A stretch of 64,000 nt of DNA from Parasediminibacterium sp051861445 (GCA_051861445.1 JBHYCS010000017.1:1-64000), one strand, 5' to 3'. Shown: positions 17,715-27,472, counted from the stretch's first letter. Notes: generated from the letters alone by a model not told the origin. Numbers and translations: made by a program.

Positions 17715-18707
17715 ATGAGAATTGTAAGGTTTTTTACGAGAACAAGTGTATTGGTAATTATTTTAGTTTTTTTAGGTAGTTGGGGCTTCTTAGTGCATAG
17801 AACTACTCAGCAATTGGCTATTTACAAATTGCCCAATGCAATGCAGCCCTTTTTTTATAAAAACATGCAAGAATTAGTCAAAAATTCTACTCGGCCAGAT
17901 GAAAGAAGAAATAAAGACACCTCAGAAGCCACCAAACATTTTATAGATATAGAAGTATATGGTGAAAACGCTATTAACGACATGCCATTGTTGTGGGAAG
18001 ATGCAGTAAAAAAATATACAAAAGATACCTTGCTAAAATATGGTTATGTGCCTTATCACATAATTGCCATGCAGCAACAGTTAACCGATGCATTTAGGGC
18101 AAAAGACAAAGAAAAAATTTTGTTTTATGCTGCTGATATTGGTCATTATATTCAAGATGCACATGTGCCATTGCATACATCTATCAATTACGATGGGCAA
18201 TTAACCAATCAAAAAGGATTACATGCTTTATGGGAAAGTGTTGTGCCAGAAATTGAAATGAATACATATCAATTGTATTCAAAACACAAAGCCAAATACA
18301 TTAAAAATATACCTGCTTCCATTTGGAATGCAGTTCGTAAATCAAATGCTCTTTTAACAGATGTATTTGCTAAAGAAATTGAAGTGTCTAAGCAATTTGT
18401 AGATAGCACAAAATATAGAATTCAAATACGTAGAGGGAGAGAAGTTAAATATTATACTACCGCTTTTGCAAAAGCTTATAGCGAAAGTTTAAAACCTACC
18501 ATTAATAATCAATTATTAGCGTCTGCCGATTTGGTAGCAGATTTTTGGTATACAGCTTGGGTAAATGCTGGAAAGCCTGATTTATCAATTATTTTAAATG
18601 AAGAAGAAAAGCTGCAATTGCAAACGCAACAAAAAGCGTATAAGAAAAATACACTTATTAAAGATGGATTGTTAATTGCTAAAAAAGATTCAAAATCTGA
18701 TGAGTAA
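17715..18707 (+). CDS. zinc-dependent phospholipase C / S1-P1 nuclease-fold protein
   Basis: The product is about 330 residues from the ATG at 17715; a TTG three codons earlier at 17706 is less likely. The N-terminus carries a membrane anchor or signal (VLVIILVFLGSWGFLVH). Helical metal-binding motifs follow: HFIDIE, GHYIQDAHVPLH and LHALWE. The GHxxxDxHxPLH pattern is the trinuclear-zinc site of the phospholipase C/S1-P1 nuclease superfamily. It probably hydrolyses phosphodiesters outside the inner membrane; lipid versus nucleic acid cannot be decided. A strong terminator follows. Confidence 0.8.
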   Translation: MRIVRFFTRTSVLVIILVFLGSWGFLVHRTTQQLAIYKLPNAMQPFFYKNMQELVKNSTRPDERRNKDTSEATKHFIDIEVYGENAINDMPLLWEDAVKKYTKDTLLKYGYVPYHIIAMQQQLTDAFRAKDKEKILFYAADIGHYIQDAHVPLHTSINYDGQLTNQKGLHALWESVVPEIEMNTYQLYSKHKAKYIKNIPASIWNAVRKSNALLTDVFAKEIEVSKQFVDSTKYRIQIRRGREVKYYTTAFAKAYSESLKPTINNQLLASADLVADFWYTAWVNAGKPDLSIILNEEEKLQLQTQQKAYKKNTLIKDGLLIAKKDSKSDE

Positions 18708-18711
18708 AAAT

Positions 18712-18752
18712 AAAACCTTGTTCTACTTTTTGTTTAGTAGAACAAGGTTTTT
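18712..18752. terminator. bidirectional terminator
   Basis: The perfect 15-bp stem AAAACCTTGTTCTAC / GTAGAACAAGGTTTT with a 10-base loop is flanked by A and T runs. It lies between the convergent phospholipase-like and thioredoxin genes. Confidence 0.9.
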
Positions 18753-18764
18753 AAAAAAGTACAG

Positions 18765-19358
18765 CTATTTAGATAAGCAAGCCATTATTTCTTCTTGAAT
18801 GGCTATTGACTTATTTTGAGCATACCATTTATGAATAGTTTCTTTAATGGTTTCCATTGGTGTTTGCTGTTGTTGTAATTGAGTCATAATTACTTGTAAC
18901 TCATTTGGTCGAGGCCCCCAATTAAACAATTCGTTTCGTTGCTGATTAATTGCAATTAATTTAGGAATACTTCTGCTTTTACCATTGGTTAAATATTGAT
19001 CCATTAATGGTAAATTTTCATCTCTTAGTAAGATTTTTAAGGTAATATTTTCATTCACATTAGCCATTGCTGCTAATACAGGTACTATTTGTGCAGCATC
19101 GCCACACCAGCTCTCTGTAAGTATTAACCATGTTTGTGGCTCTTGAATAGTAGATAATAGTTGAATACATTCAGGTAACAATTCTAGTGTTTTATCTAAC
19201 CTATTCATTCTAGCCATATTCAATTTGCCATAAGCTGTAAGTTCTTCAGATTGTTGAATGCCTGTTACTTTTCCTTGGTCTATTAAGTTATTAGCTAGGG
19301 TTCTATATTCGTTGTAATTAATGCCTTTGTCAAGGTATAATTGGTCTATCGTGTTCAT
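18765..19358 (-). CDS. thioredoxin-family protein (single active-site cysteine)
   Basis: The 197-residue cytoplasmic protein has a thioredoxin-like core at about residues 65-160 (TWLILTESWCGDAAQ; SIPKLIAI with the cis-proline). The active site reads WCGDA, so only the first cysteine of a CxxC pair is present, as is usual in this Bacteroidota subfamily. That suggests a thiol-binding rather than a dithiol-disulfide role. Its ATG overlaps the aldo/keto reductase stop by one base (TAATG), so the genes are translationally coupled. Its partner is unknown. Confidence 0.82.
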   Translation of the reverse strand: MNTIDQLYLDKGINYNEYRTLANNLIDQGKVTGIQQSEELTAYGKLNMARMNRLDKTLELLPECIQLLSTIQEPQTWLILTESWCGDAAQIVPVLAAMANVNENITLKILLRDENLPLMDQYLTNGKSRSIPKLIAINQQRNELFNWGPRPNELQVIMTQLQQQQTPMETIKETIHKWYAQNKSIAIQEEIMACLSK

Positions 19359-20380
19359 TATTTTCTTTTTTCTATCTTGTCATAAAATCCTCCAAAAGTT
19401 ACTTGCTTAACACCAGGTTCATTTAAAAAGTCATGTGGAAATCCGAGTTCAATACTACTAACTTGGTTTAAACGTTCTATTTGTTCGGCTGAAAGTGTAA
19501 CGTTAATTGCGTTTAAATTTTCTTCTAATTGTAATAGTTTAGTTGCACCTACAATTGGAATGCTAGAGAATGATTGTTGCATAGTCCATTTTAAAGCAAC
19601 ATGGCTTGGTTGTACACCTAATTCTTCTGCAATGGCAATTACTTCTTTTGTAATGGCTGTGCTACGTTCATTTAAGCGTTTACTATTATCTGGTAATCTT
19701 CCTTTATCGCCTTTTAAATATTTACCTGTTAATGCACCACCTGCTAAAGGAGCCCATGGAGTTACTGTAAAACCATAATGTTTGGCCATCGGAATTAACT
19801 CTCGTTCAGGTGTTCTTTGAATTAAACTGTATTCTACTTGTAATGCTACAAATTGGCTCCAACCCATTAATTCGGCCATTGTATTGCCTTTACTAATAAT
19901 CCAGGCTGGTGTGTCACTAATGCCTATGTAGTTTACTTTTCCTTGTCTAACTAAGTCATCTAAAGCCCTCATTACTTCATCAATTGGGGTTAAATTATCC
20001 CAAATGTGTAGGTAGAATAAATCGATAAAGTCTGTTTTTAATCTTTTCAGGCTTTCTTCAACGCTACGCATCATGTTCTTGCGATTATTACCGCTAGCGT
20101 TAGGATTGGTAAGATTGTCGTGTAAAGAATATTTAGTAGCTACAACAAAATAATCTCTGTCATTTTGTTGCATAAATTCTCCTATAAATTTTTCACTAGT
20201 ACCGTCGGTATATCTGTTTGCAGTATCAATAAAATTGCCACCTGCATTTGCAAACTTATCTAATATAGCAAACGATGTTTCTTTATCGGCACCCCAATTC
20301 CACTCTGTTCCTAATCCCATGGTGCCTAAGCATAGTTCACTAACTTTTAAGCCACTTTTTCCTAATAATTTATATTGCAT
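19358..20380 (-). CDS. aldo/keto reductase
   Basis: The 340-residue protein begins MQYKLLGKSGLKVSELCLG and has DTANRY (catalytic D and Y). It also has a family-typical FIDLFYLHIWD strand and a C-terminal NADP(H) site SIPIVGATK. It would reduce aldehydes or ketones with NADPH; the substrate is unknown. It forms a coupled pair with the thioredoxin-like gene. A one-mismatch -7 box (AATCTTTG on the minus strand) lies about 20 bases upstream of the ATG. Confidence 0.92.
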   Translation of the reverse strand: MQYKLLGKSGLKVSELCLGTMGLGTEWNWGADKETSFAILDKFANAGGNFIDTANRYTDGTSEKFIGEFMQQNDRDYFVVATKYSLHDNLTNPNASGNNRKNMMRSVEESLKRLKTDFIDLFYLHIWDNLTPIDEVMRALDDLVRQGKVNYIGISDTPAWIISKGNTMAELMGWSQFVALQVEYSLIQRTPERELIPMAKHYGFTVTPWAPLAGGALTGKYLKGDKGRLPDNSKRLNERSTAITKEVIAIAEELGVQPSHVALKWTMQQSFSSIPIVGATKLLQLEENLNAINVTLSAEQIERLNQVSSIELGFPHDFLNEPGVKQVTFGGFYDKIEKRK

Positions 20381-20482
20381 AACTCAAATAGTTTTATGCA
20401 AAGATTACAATATTACTAAGCTAAAGTTTGGTTTTTAAGATGTAATAGTATGAATATTCCCAAGATAGAAAATAGAAAGCCT

Positions 20483-20713
20483 TTACTTTTTCTTACTGCT
20501 TTCTTTGGCATAATTTAATATAAAATCAATAGACTTTTGGCTAGGCGATTGTTTTTCTAGCTTGTCTAATTGTTTGATGGTTCGCTTCAGCGTTTTGATT
20601 TCTTTTTGTAAATCAATATCTTCTTTCATAGCTGTGTCAATAGCTACTTTAAGTATTGGCGAAGCTTCTCCATACAGGTATTGCATTAATTGCTCCTGCG
20701 AAAATTTTTCCAT
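20483..20713 (-). CDS. small coiled-coil protein of unknown function
   Basis: Starting at the ATG at 20713 (MEKFSQEQLMQYLYGE) this gives 76 residues; an upstream start at 20740 would add nine residues and is less likely. The sequence is helical and charged, with a Leu/Lys/Glu-rich middle that could form a coiled coil. The N-terminus resembles short anti-sigma-like proteins of Bacteroidota, but no sigma gene is adjacent and no zinc-binding residues are seen. It is upstream of the aldo/keto reductase's 5' end on the same strand. No function is assigned. Confidence 0.6.
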   Translation of the reverse strand: MEKFSQEQLMQYLYGEASPILKVAIDTAMKEDIDLQKEIKTLKRTIKQLDKLEKQSPSQKSIDFILNYAKESSKKK

Positions 20714-20803
20714 AATATAAGGTTCAGTAAAATGAAACAATATTTGCTTCAGTAGGGTGGGATATTATTAAAACGCAGTAAGCTATATTTTATTGTAGGC
20801 GAT

Positions 20804-21151
20804 TTATTTTTTTATGAAAACCGAATCTTCAATAATGTAAATGTCTTCACCGTCTTTTTTCAATAAATACTTTTCTCTAGCAAATTTTTCGAGTGCAGCA
20901 GGGTTGCTTTGTAAGTTGTTTAATTCTTCTTTAGCCTTACTAATTTCTTGCTCGTAGTATACTTTTTTTGCGTCTAAGGCTTGTAATTTTTCTTTTTGTT
21001 CTAGGGTATTAAAGATATTTCTTTGATCAAAAAAACACATCCACACAATAAAAAATACCAAAGCTATTAGGTATTTATTGGTAATAATGGAAGTTGCTTT
21101 TTTCACAATAAAACGATATTTATAAATATGACGCTGTAAATATAATTGCAT
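20804..21151 (-). CDS. septum formation initiator, DivIC/FtsB-like
   Basis: The product is 115 residues from the ATG at 21151; a GTG at 21163 is possible. It has a short cytoplasmic part, one membrane helix (YLIALVFFIVWMCFF) and a periplasmic coiled coil (about 45-85). The DivIC-type end LEKFAREKYLLKKDGEDIYII follows. Such proteins join FtsL and FtsQ in the divisome and help trigger septal cell-wall synthesis. The FAREKY...GE signature is diagnostic. It is followed by the small coiled-coil gene. Confidence 0.88.
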   Translation of the reverse strand: MQLYLQRHIYKYRFIVKKATSIITNKYLIALVFFIVWMCFFDQRNIFNTLEQKEKLQALDAKKVYYEQEISKAKEELNNLQSNPAALEKFAREKYLLKKDGEDIYIIEDSVFIKK

Positions 21152-21306
21152 TTTTAGAGCCACATCTTTAAAATCATAAAAGTTTGTATTGCTGTGGAAA
21201 GAATGTTTTTTGGCTCACATGTACTTTTAAAATGTACACACTGTTTATATATGCAGTTTTTTAACCCCTACTTTTACATTTTATTCATTAGAGAATATAT
21301 TAGGTT

Positions 21307-21981
21307 ATGCATTTAAATCAATATATAGATCATACATTGTTAAAACCAACCACATTGGTTTCAGATGTAGAACAGTTGTGTAAAGAAGCAATTCAGTATC
21401 AATTTGCAGCAGTTTGTATTCCACCAAATTTTATAAAAAAAGCTAAGCTGTTTACACAAAATAGTTCGGTGAAAGTGGCTACCGTAATTGGTTTTCCTTT
21501 TGGTTATAGTGCAATTGAAGCTAAACTTGCAGAGATTTTATTGGCAATTGTAGATGGTGTAGATGAGTTAGATATTGTAATTAATATTGCTGCCATTAAA
21601 AATAATGATTGGGCGTATTTGGCAAATGAAATCAATCATTTAATTCCTGTAATTCAACAACATAATAAAGTAGTTAAAATTATTATTGAAAGTGGTTTGT
21701 TAACCGATGATGAAATTATTAAATGCTGCCAATTGTATGGTGTTGCTGGTATTCATTATTTAAAAACATCTACCGGTTATGCAGAAAAAGGGGCAAGTGT
21801 ACATGCTGTTGAATTGTTTCGTAAAAATTTGCCTAGTAATGTTCAAATTAAGGCTAGTGGTGGAATTAGAGATTATGCATTTGCTAAATTATTGGTTGAA
21901 GCCGGTGCTACTCGTTTAGGATGTAGTGCTAGTATTGCCATTGTAAAACATATAGAAGCTCCTGAAACTAACAATTATTAG
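21307..21981 (+). CDS. deoC: deoxyribose-phosphate aldolase
   Basis: The 224-residue class I aldolase begins with YIDHTLLKP. It carries DELDIVIN with D89, the Schiff-base lysine K153 in HYLKTSTGY and the second active-site lysine K182 in IKASGG. It splits 2-deoxyribose 5-phosphate into acetaldehyde and glyceraldehyde 3-phosphate, in deoxynucleoside breakdown. All catalytic residues are present. No other deo genes are adjacent. Confidence 0.95.
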   Translation: MHLNQYIDHTLLKPTTLVSDVEQLCKEAIQYQFAAVCIPPNFIKKAKLFTQNSSVKVATVIGFPFGYSAIEAKLAEILLAIVDGVDELDIVINIAAIKNNDWAYLANEINHLIPVIQQHNKVVKIIIESGLLTDDEIIKCCQLYGVAGIHYLKTSTGYAEKGASVHAVELFRKNLPSNVQIKASGGIRDYAFAKLLVEAGATRLGCSASIAIVKHIEAPETNNY

Positions 21982-22049
21982 TTTTTTTAGTCAATTTAAC
22001 GGTTTAAATACCCTATTCAGTAGATGTTTTGCTTACTTTGCAAATCTAA

Positions 22050-22514
22050 ATGGCTGTTATGCAAGTAAAAACGTTGCGTTGCTATGTAGCTATCGCATTA
22101 ATGATGTTGTTTTATTTTTTGCCACAGGTTGTTCAGGCAAACGATACTATTATTATTCAAAAAGATGCTAGAATAGATATTTTAGTTGCCAAGCAAATAG
22201 CTGTTAACAAACGATTATCGATGATGACGAGTGCAGGTTTGTACAAAGGTTACAGAATTCAAATAATCAGCACTAATAATAGAGATGCAGCAAACAAAGC
22301 AAAAAATGATGTATTAACTTTATTTACAGATCAGAAAGCCTATCTCACTTATCAATCGCCTTATTTTAAAGTTAGGGTTGGAAATTTTTTGAAGAAAGAA
22401 GATGCAGAAAAATTTAGAACTCAATTAAATAAATATTTTCCTCAAGGTGTGTATGTTGTAGAAGATGCAATAGAATATACAATGAAAGAAGATGATGAAC
22501 TAATAATGCCTTAG
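22050..22514 (+). CDS. secreted SPOR-domain protein
   Basis: The 154-residue protein has a signal peptide or anchor (YVAIALMMLFYFLPQVVQA). A C-terminal SPOR domain lies at about 62-145, starting YKGYRIQIIS and containing FKVRVGNF and a PQGVYVV strand. SPOR domains bind denuded septal peptidoglycan, so it probably locates to division sites. A one-mismatch -7 box, TTACTTTG, ends 9 bases before the ATG at 22050. This would place the transcript start almost at that codon, so the ATG at 22059 is a possible alternative start. The M20 gene begins 4 bases after the stop. Confidence 0.83.
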   Translation: MAVMQVKTLRCYVAIALMMLFYFLPQVVQANDTIIIQKDARIDILVAKQIAVNKRLSMMTSAGLYKGYRIQIISTNNRDAANKAKNDVLTLFTDQKAYLTYQSPYFKVRVGNFLKKEDAEKFRTQLNKYFPQGVYVVEDAIEYTMKEDDELIMP

Positions 22515-22518
22515 ACTC

Positions 22519-23700
22519 ATGTTATTAAATACCATCCAACAAATGGCAGCTGCAGAAGCACCTGCTTGTATTGAAATAAGAAGATATTTACATGCCCATC
22601 CTGAATTAAGTTATCAAGAATTTGAAACAAGTAAATACATTCAAAATAAACTTACAGAATTAGGTATTCCTTTTCAAGTAATGGCAACTACTGGTATTGT
22701 TGCAATTATAGAAGCTAAAAACCCAAGTAGTAGAGTTATTGCTTTAAGAGGAGATATGGATGCTTTGCCAATTGCTGAGGAAAATGAAGTTGCGTATAAA
22801 TCTCAAAATCAGGGTGTAATGCATGCTTGTGGACATGATGTTCATACCACAATCATGTTAGGTGCAGCTAAAATTTTAAACAGTTTAAAGAATGAATTTG
22901 AAGGAACAGTAAAAATTATTTTTCAGCCAGGTGAAGAAAGAAATCCTGGGGGAGCTAGTTATATGATTAGAGATGGTGCATTACAAAATCCTACTCCACA
23001 AGGTATTGTTGCTTTACATGTGCATCCTGGATTACAGGTTGGTAAATTAAGTTTTAGAAAAGGTAGAGTAATGGCAAGTGCTGATGAAATTTATATTACC
23101 ATTCGTAGCAAAGGTGGTCATGCAGCAGCACCTCATTTAACAGCAGATACGGTATTAATTGCATCGCAATTAATTGTTAGTTTACAACAAATTATCAGTA
23201 GAAATAACAATCCTACTTCTCCATCGGTTTTAAGTATTTGTAGCATTCAAGGTGGTCATACAACCAATGTTATTCCTAGTGAAGTAAAACTAATGGGGAC
23301 TTTTAGAGCTATGGACGAAACTTGGCGTTTTAAAGCTCATGAACTAATTACCAAACAAGCAATTGGACTTGTTGAAGCTATGGGTGCAGAAATTGATTTA
23401 CACATCGATGTTGGCTATCCAACAGTAGATAATGATCCTGATTTTACTGAAAAAGTTTGGCAACAAGCTAATGTGTACATGGGTAAAGAAAATGTTGAAG
23501 AAACTGAGTTGAGAATGGGTGCAGAAGATTTTGGTTATTACACACAAGTAATTCCAGGATGTTTTTACAGATTGGGTGTAAGAAATGAAGAAAAAGGTAT
23601 TATACACAATGTGCATACACCCAAATTTGATATTGATGAATCAGCTATTGAAACTGGTATAGGCATAATGGCTTGGATTGGAGCCACTGTGCAATTTTAA
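22519..23700 (+). CDS. M20 family metallopeptidase (N-acyl-amino-acid amidohydrolase)
   Basis: The 393-residue protein has the M20 di-metal site motifs ALRGDMDALP, HACGHDVHT and QPGEE, and a dimerisation domain around 180-300. It resembles amidohydrolases of the hippurate/IAA-amino acid/N-acetyl-diaminopimelate group, which release a carboxylate from an amide. The catalytic glutamate pair reads GEE. No signal peptide is present, so it is cytoplasmic. It starts 4 bases after the SPOR gene and is likely co-transcribed with it. Confidence 0.9.
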   Translation: MLLNTIQQMAAAEAPACIEIRRYLHAHPELSYQEFETSKYIQNKLTELGIPFQVMATTGIVAIIEAKNPSSRVIALRGDMDALPIAEENEVAYKSQNQGVMHACGHDVHTTIMLGAAKILNSLKNEFEGTVKIIFQPGEERNPGGASYMIRDGALQNPTPQGIVALHVHPGLQVGKLSFRKGRVMASADEIYITIRSKGGHAAAPHLTADTVLIASQLIVSLQQIISRNNNPTSPSVLSICSIQGGHTTNVIPSEVKLMGTFRAMDETWRFKAHELITKQAIGLVEAMGAEIDLHIDVGYPTVDNDPDFTEKVWQQANVYMGKENVEETELRMGAEDFGYYTQVIPGCFYRLGVRNEEKGIIHNVHTPKFDIDESAIETGIGIMAWIGATVQF

Positions 23701-23753
23701 TATGTACAAGTAGTTGTTTTAACAAAGCAACTTAACTATTAATACAAACAAAC

Positions 23754-26096
23754 ATGAGTAAACAAATTGAATCTAAAAAACAACAAGCACTAGAATATCA
23801 TGCCAAAGGAAGGCCTGGTAAAATTGAAGTAGTGCCTACAAAAGAAGCAAAAACCCAACGAGATTTATCATTAGCATATAGTCCTGGTGTAGCAGTTCCT
23901 TGTATGGAAATTTTTAATAATCCAGAAGACGTTTATAAATACACAGCCAAAGGGAATTTAGTAGCTGTAATTAGCAATGGAACAGCCGTTTTAGGTTTAG
24001 GAGATATTGGCCCTGAAGCAGGAAAACCAGTAATGGAAGGTAAGGGTGTATTGTTTAAAATATTTGCAGATATTGATGTGTTTGATATAGAAATCAACGA
24101 AAAAGATCCAGAAAAATTTGTTCAAATTGTAAAAGCTTTAGAACCCACTTTTGGAGGAATTAATCTAGAAGATATTAAAGCACCAGAATGTTTTTATATT
24201 GAAGAAAAATTAAAAGAACAGCTGAAAATTCCTGTAATGCATGATGATCAGCATGGAACAGCAATTATTAGTGCAGCCGCTTTATTGAATGGATTAGAAT
24301 TGCAAGGCAAAAAAATTGAAGATGCTATTTTAGTGGTAAATGGTGCAGGTGCAGCGGCAATTTCTTGTATTAAATTATATGTTGCATTAGGGGTTCAAAA
24401 ACAAAATATTAAAGTATTTGATAGCAAAGGTTTAATACATAATGGAAGAACCGATTTAGATCCTCAAAAACAATTATTTGCAATTGATGGTGCTGATATG
24501 ACTTTAGAAGAAGGAATGAAAGGTGCAGATGTATTTATTGGATTAAGTAAAGGAAATGTAGTTTCTAAAGACATGGTGAAAAGCATGGCAGCAAATCCAA
24601 TTGTATTTGCAATGGCAAATCCAGATCCTGAGATTACGTATGAAGATGCCATTTCGGTACGAAAAGATATCATTATGGCAACTGGTCGTAGCGATTATCC
24701 TAATCAAGTAAACAACGTATTGGGCTTTCCTTATATTTTTAGAGGTGCTTTAGATGTAAGAGCAACAAAAATAAATGAAGCCATGAAATTGGCTGCTGTA
24801 AAGGCTTTGGCCGAATTGGCTAAAACACCTGTACCTGATATTGTAAACATGGCATACAATCAAAAGTCAATCAGTTTTGGTCCAGATTATATTATTCCAA
24901 AACCTGTAGATCCTCGTTTGTTAAGCACTGTAGCACCTGCTGTAGCAAAAGCTGCAATTGAAAGTGGAGTTGCTCAAAAAACAATCGAAAATTGGGATAC
25001 TTATGCACATGAATTAGATAAACGTTTAGGTTTAGATAATCAATTGCTAAGAGCAATTGGTAGTAAAGCAAGAAAAGATCCTAAACGATTGGTATTTGCA
25101 GAAGCCGATAACCTAAAAATTATTAAAGCTGCAAGCATTGCTTATGAAGAAGGAATTGCATATCCTATTTTATTGGGTGATGTAAATAAAATTCAAAAAA
25201 TTGCCGATGATAATGATGTAGATATTAGTGATATGCCAATTATTGATCCAAGAACGGATGCAATGGAAGAGAAGCGAAACGAATACGGTGAATTATTCTT
25301 TAAAAAACGTCAACGTAGAGGTTTTAACCATTATGAAAGCATGAAAATGATGAATGATAGAAATCATTTTGGATGTATGATGGTAGAAACAGGCGATGCC
25401 GATGCAATGATTAGTGGATTAACTAGAAATTATGCCGATGCTATTCGTCCGGCTTTACAAATTATTGGTACAGAAGAAGGGGTAAGCAAAATTGCAGGAA
25501 TGTATTTGCTCATTACCAAAAGAGGTCCTTTGTTTTTAGCCGATACTACGGTTAACTTTAATCCAACAGCAGAAGAATTAGCCGATATAGCTATGATGGT
25601 TGCCAAAGAAGTGCGTAATTTTAATATTGTACCTCGTTTAGCCATGCTTAGTTACAGCAATTTTGGAAGTAGTAATGGAGAAGAAGCAAGATTGGTAGCT
25701 AAAGCAACAAGCATTTTAAAACAAAGAAATCCAACTTTAATTGTAGATGGAGAAATGCAAGGTGCAATGGCTTTTAACAACGATACATTGAAAGATAATT
25801 ATCCGTTTAGTGATTTGGTAGGAGAGGATGTAAATGTGTTAATTTTCCCTAATCTAGCAGCTGGTAATATTGCATATAATTTATTAAAAGAATTAAGTGC
25901 TGCAGAAGCTGTAGGGCCTATTTTATTAGGAATGAAAAAACCAGTTCATGTATTACAATTAGGTAGTTCGGTTCGTAATATTGTAAATATGGCATTGGTA
26001 GCAGTAGTAGATGCTCAATTAAAATGCAAAACAAATACCAAAGCAGAAGTAGCAAAATCTCCTTGGTGGAACAGATTGAAAGAATCGAATATTTAA
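23754..26096 (+). CDS. maeB: NADP-dependent malic enzyme with C-terminal phosphotransacetylase domain
   Basis: The 780-residue protein has an N-terminal malic enzyme part (about 1-430; LAYSPGVA, VMHDDQHGTA and a Rossmann VVNGAGAA motif). The C-terminal phosphotransacetylase-like domain (about 440-770) contains LLGDVNK, DADAMISG and FPNLAAGN. This is the MaeB architecture: malate is oxidatively decarboxylated to pyruvate with NADP. The C-terminal domain is usually regulatory rather than catalytic. It stands 53 bases after the M20 gene on the same strand and precedes mlaE. Confidence 0.95.
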   Translation: MSKQIESKKQQALEYHAKGRPGKIEVVPTKEAKTQRDLSLAYSPGVAVPCMEIFNNPEDVYKYTAKGNLVAVISNGTAVLGLGDIGPEAGKPVMEGKGVLFKIFADIDVFDIEINEKDPEKFVQIVKALEPTFGGINLEDIKAPECFYIEEKLKEQLKIPVMHDDQHGTAIISAAALLNGLELQGKKIEDAILVVNGAGAAAISCIKLYVALGVQKQNIKVFDSKGLIHNGRTDLDPQKQLFAIDGADMTLEEGMKGADVFIGLSKGNVVSKDMVKSMAANPIVFAMANPDPEITYEDAISVRKDIIMATGRSDYPNQVNNVLGFPYIFRGALDVRATKINEAMKLAAVKALAELAKTPVPDIVNMAYNQKSISFGPDYIIPKPVDPRLLSTVAPAVAKAAIESGVAQKTIENWDTYAHELDKRLGLDNQLLRAIGSKARKDPKRLVFAEADNLKIIKAASIAYEEGIAYPILLGDVNKIQKIADDNDVDISDMPIIDPRTDAMEEKRNEYGELFFKKRQRRGFNHYESMKMMNDRNHFGCMMVETGDADAMISGLTRNYADAIRPALQIIGTEEGVSKIAGMYLLITKRGPLFLADTTVNFNPTAEELADIAMMVAKEVRNFNIVPRLAMLSYSNFGSSNGEEARLVAKATSILKQRNPTLIVDGEMQGAMAFNNDTLKDNYPFSDLVGEDVNVLIFPNLAAGNIAYNLLKELSAAEAVGPILLGMKKPVHVLQLGSSVRNIVNMALVAVVDAQLKCKTNTKAEVAKSPWWNRLKESNI

Positions 26097-26127
26097 GTTT
26101 TATAATAGCTATTAAAAGAATTTAACA

Positions 26128-26865
26128 ATGAAATTTTTCACACATTTAGGTGCATTTTGTATCATGTTAAAAGGCATGTTTACAAAACCCGAAAATTTTA
26201 AAATGTATTGGAAAGAATTTATGCATCAATGCGTAGAAATTGGTGTAGGTGCTTTGCCAATTGTAGTGATTATTTCATTGTTTTTAGGTGCGGTTACAAC
26301 GGTACAAACGGCTTATCAATTGGTGAGCCCACTTGTACCGTTGGCAACTATTGCACAAATTGTAAGAGATAGTATGATTTTAGAATTATCACCTACCGTT
26401 TTAAGTATTGTTTTAGCAGGTGTAATTGGTAGTAAAATAGCTAGTGAGTTAGGAAATATGCGTATCAGCGAACAAATTGATGCTTTAGAAATTATGGGTA
26501 TTAATACCAAAAGCTATTTAATAATGCCCAAAATCTTAGGTGCTTTGGTCGTAATTCCTTGCTTAATTGTTATATCTGCTGTATTAGGAATTTGGGGTGG
26601 AAGAGTAGCAGGTAATTTAACGGGCATTCTTGCTCCTGATATGTTTGATATTGGTTTACGCCAAAATTTAAATTTGTATAATATTCGGTTTGCTTTGTAC
26701 AAAGCGTACACATTTTCTTTTATTGTTAGTTCTGTTCCAGCTTATTATGGTTACCATGTTCAAGGTGGAGCATTGGAAATTGGCAGATCTAGTACAAGTG
26801 CTGTTGTAGTTAGTTGTATTTTAATACTGTTTGCAGATTATGCTTTGGCAGCTTTACTTCTTTAG
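26128..26865 (+). CDS. mlaE: MlaE-type ABC transporter permease
   Basis: The 245-residue protein has the MlaE fold with about five membrane helices. The family signature LGNMRISEQIDALEIMGI lies on a cytoplasmic helix, and the N-terminus is amphipathic. It is the inner-membrane permease of the Mla/Mce system that moves phospholipids between inner and outer membranes. The matching ATPase gene lies about 2.3 kb away on the other strand (29174-29947), unlike the adjacent pair usual in many genomes. It begins 31 bases after the malic enzyme gene. Confidence 0.9.
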   Translation: MKFFTHLGAFCIMLKGMFTKPENFKMYWKEFMHQCVEIGVGALPIVVIISLFLGAVTTVQTAYQLVSPLVPLATIAQIVRDSMILELSPTVLSIVLAGVIGSKIASELGNMRISEQIDALEIMGINTKSYLIMPKILGALVVIPCLIVISAVLGIWGGRVAGNLTGILAPDMFDIGLRQNLNLYNIRFALYKAYTFSFIVSSVPAYYGYHVQGGALEIGRSSTSAVVVSCILILFADYALAALLL

Positions 26866-26874
26866 TGTAAATAT

Positions 26875-27405
26875 CTAATTGGGTATAAATTGTGGTTGTT
26901 CTTTTTGTGGAATTACTAATTTATCGCTTAAGTTAGGCATTATTGTACGTAAGGTTTTTAAATCTTTTCCTGCTGCATCGGCAAAATACCAATTTTTGCC
27001 GCCGTTGTTTGTTACTGCAATCAATGTAGATTTTGCAATTGCTCTACCCATAGCCATCTTCATTTCTGTGGTTTGTGGAATAGTACACTGCATTTCATTA
27101 CCTACAGTAATAATGTTTGATGGATTCCCAACTGTGATTTTCGAAAAACTGATTCCTTGTTGCTTAAAAGTCTCATCCATTTGTTTTAATCCTTCAATCA
27201 TTTTTGTTGCTCCTCCCATTTTACCAATAGCAGTTTGATTAGTCATTTTACTAAAGGTATTGTAGTCTTTTTTTAGAAAAGCATTTACCATTGTAGTAGC
27301 TTGCTCTTTAACTGTTTCTGAAGGGTTTGTTTTTTGTGTAAAGCCATTTGTGTGAATAGTTATAATGGCAACCGTAAACAATAGTTTAATAATTTTTGAA
27401 AGCAT
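26875..27405 (-). CDS. secreted protein of unknown function
   Basis: The 176-residue product has a signal peptide (KLLFTVAIITIHTNGFTQ) and a globular domain of mixed helix and strand. The helix near 40-60 (MVNAFLKKDYNTFSKM) followed by a polar beta part is reminiscent of a SnoaL/NTF2-like or DUF-type fold. This is only an impression. The stop is 9 bases from the convergent mlaE stop. The mdh gene lies upstream on the same strand but is separated by a terminator. Confidence 0.65.
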   Translation of the reverse strand: MLSKIIKLLFTVAIITIHTNGFTQKTNPSETVKEQATTMVNAFLKKDYNTFSKMTNQTAIGKMGGATKMIEGLKQMDETFKQQGISFSKITVGNPSNIITVGNEMQCTIPQTTEMKMAMGRAIAKSTLIAVTNNGGKNWYFADAAGKDLKTLRTIMPNLSDKLVIPQKEQPQFIPN

Positions 27406-27472
27406 AAAAATGAAATGATGTGTTGATGAATTTGGTAGAATAAAAGTAGAATATTGTATTGATTGGATCCAT

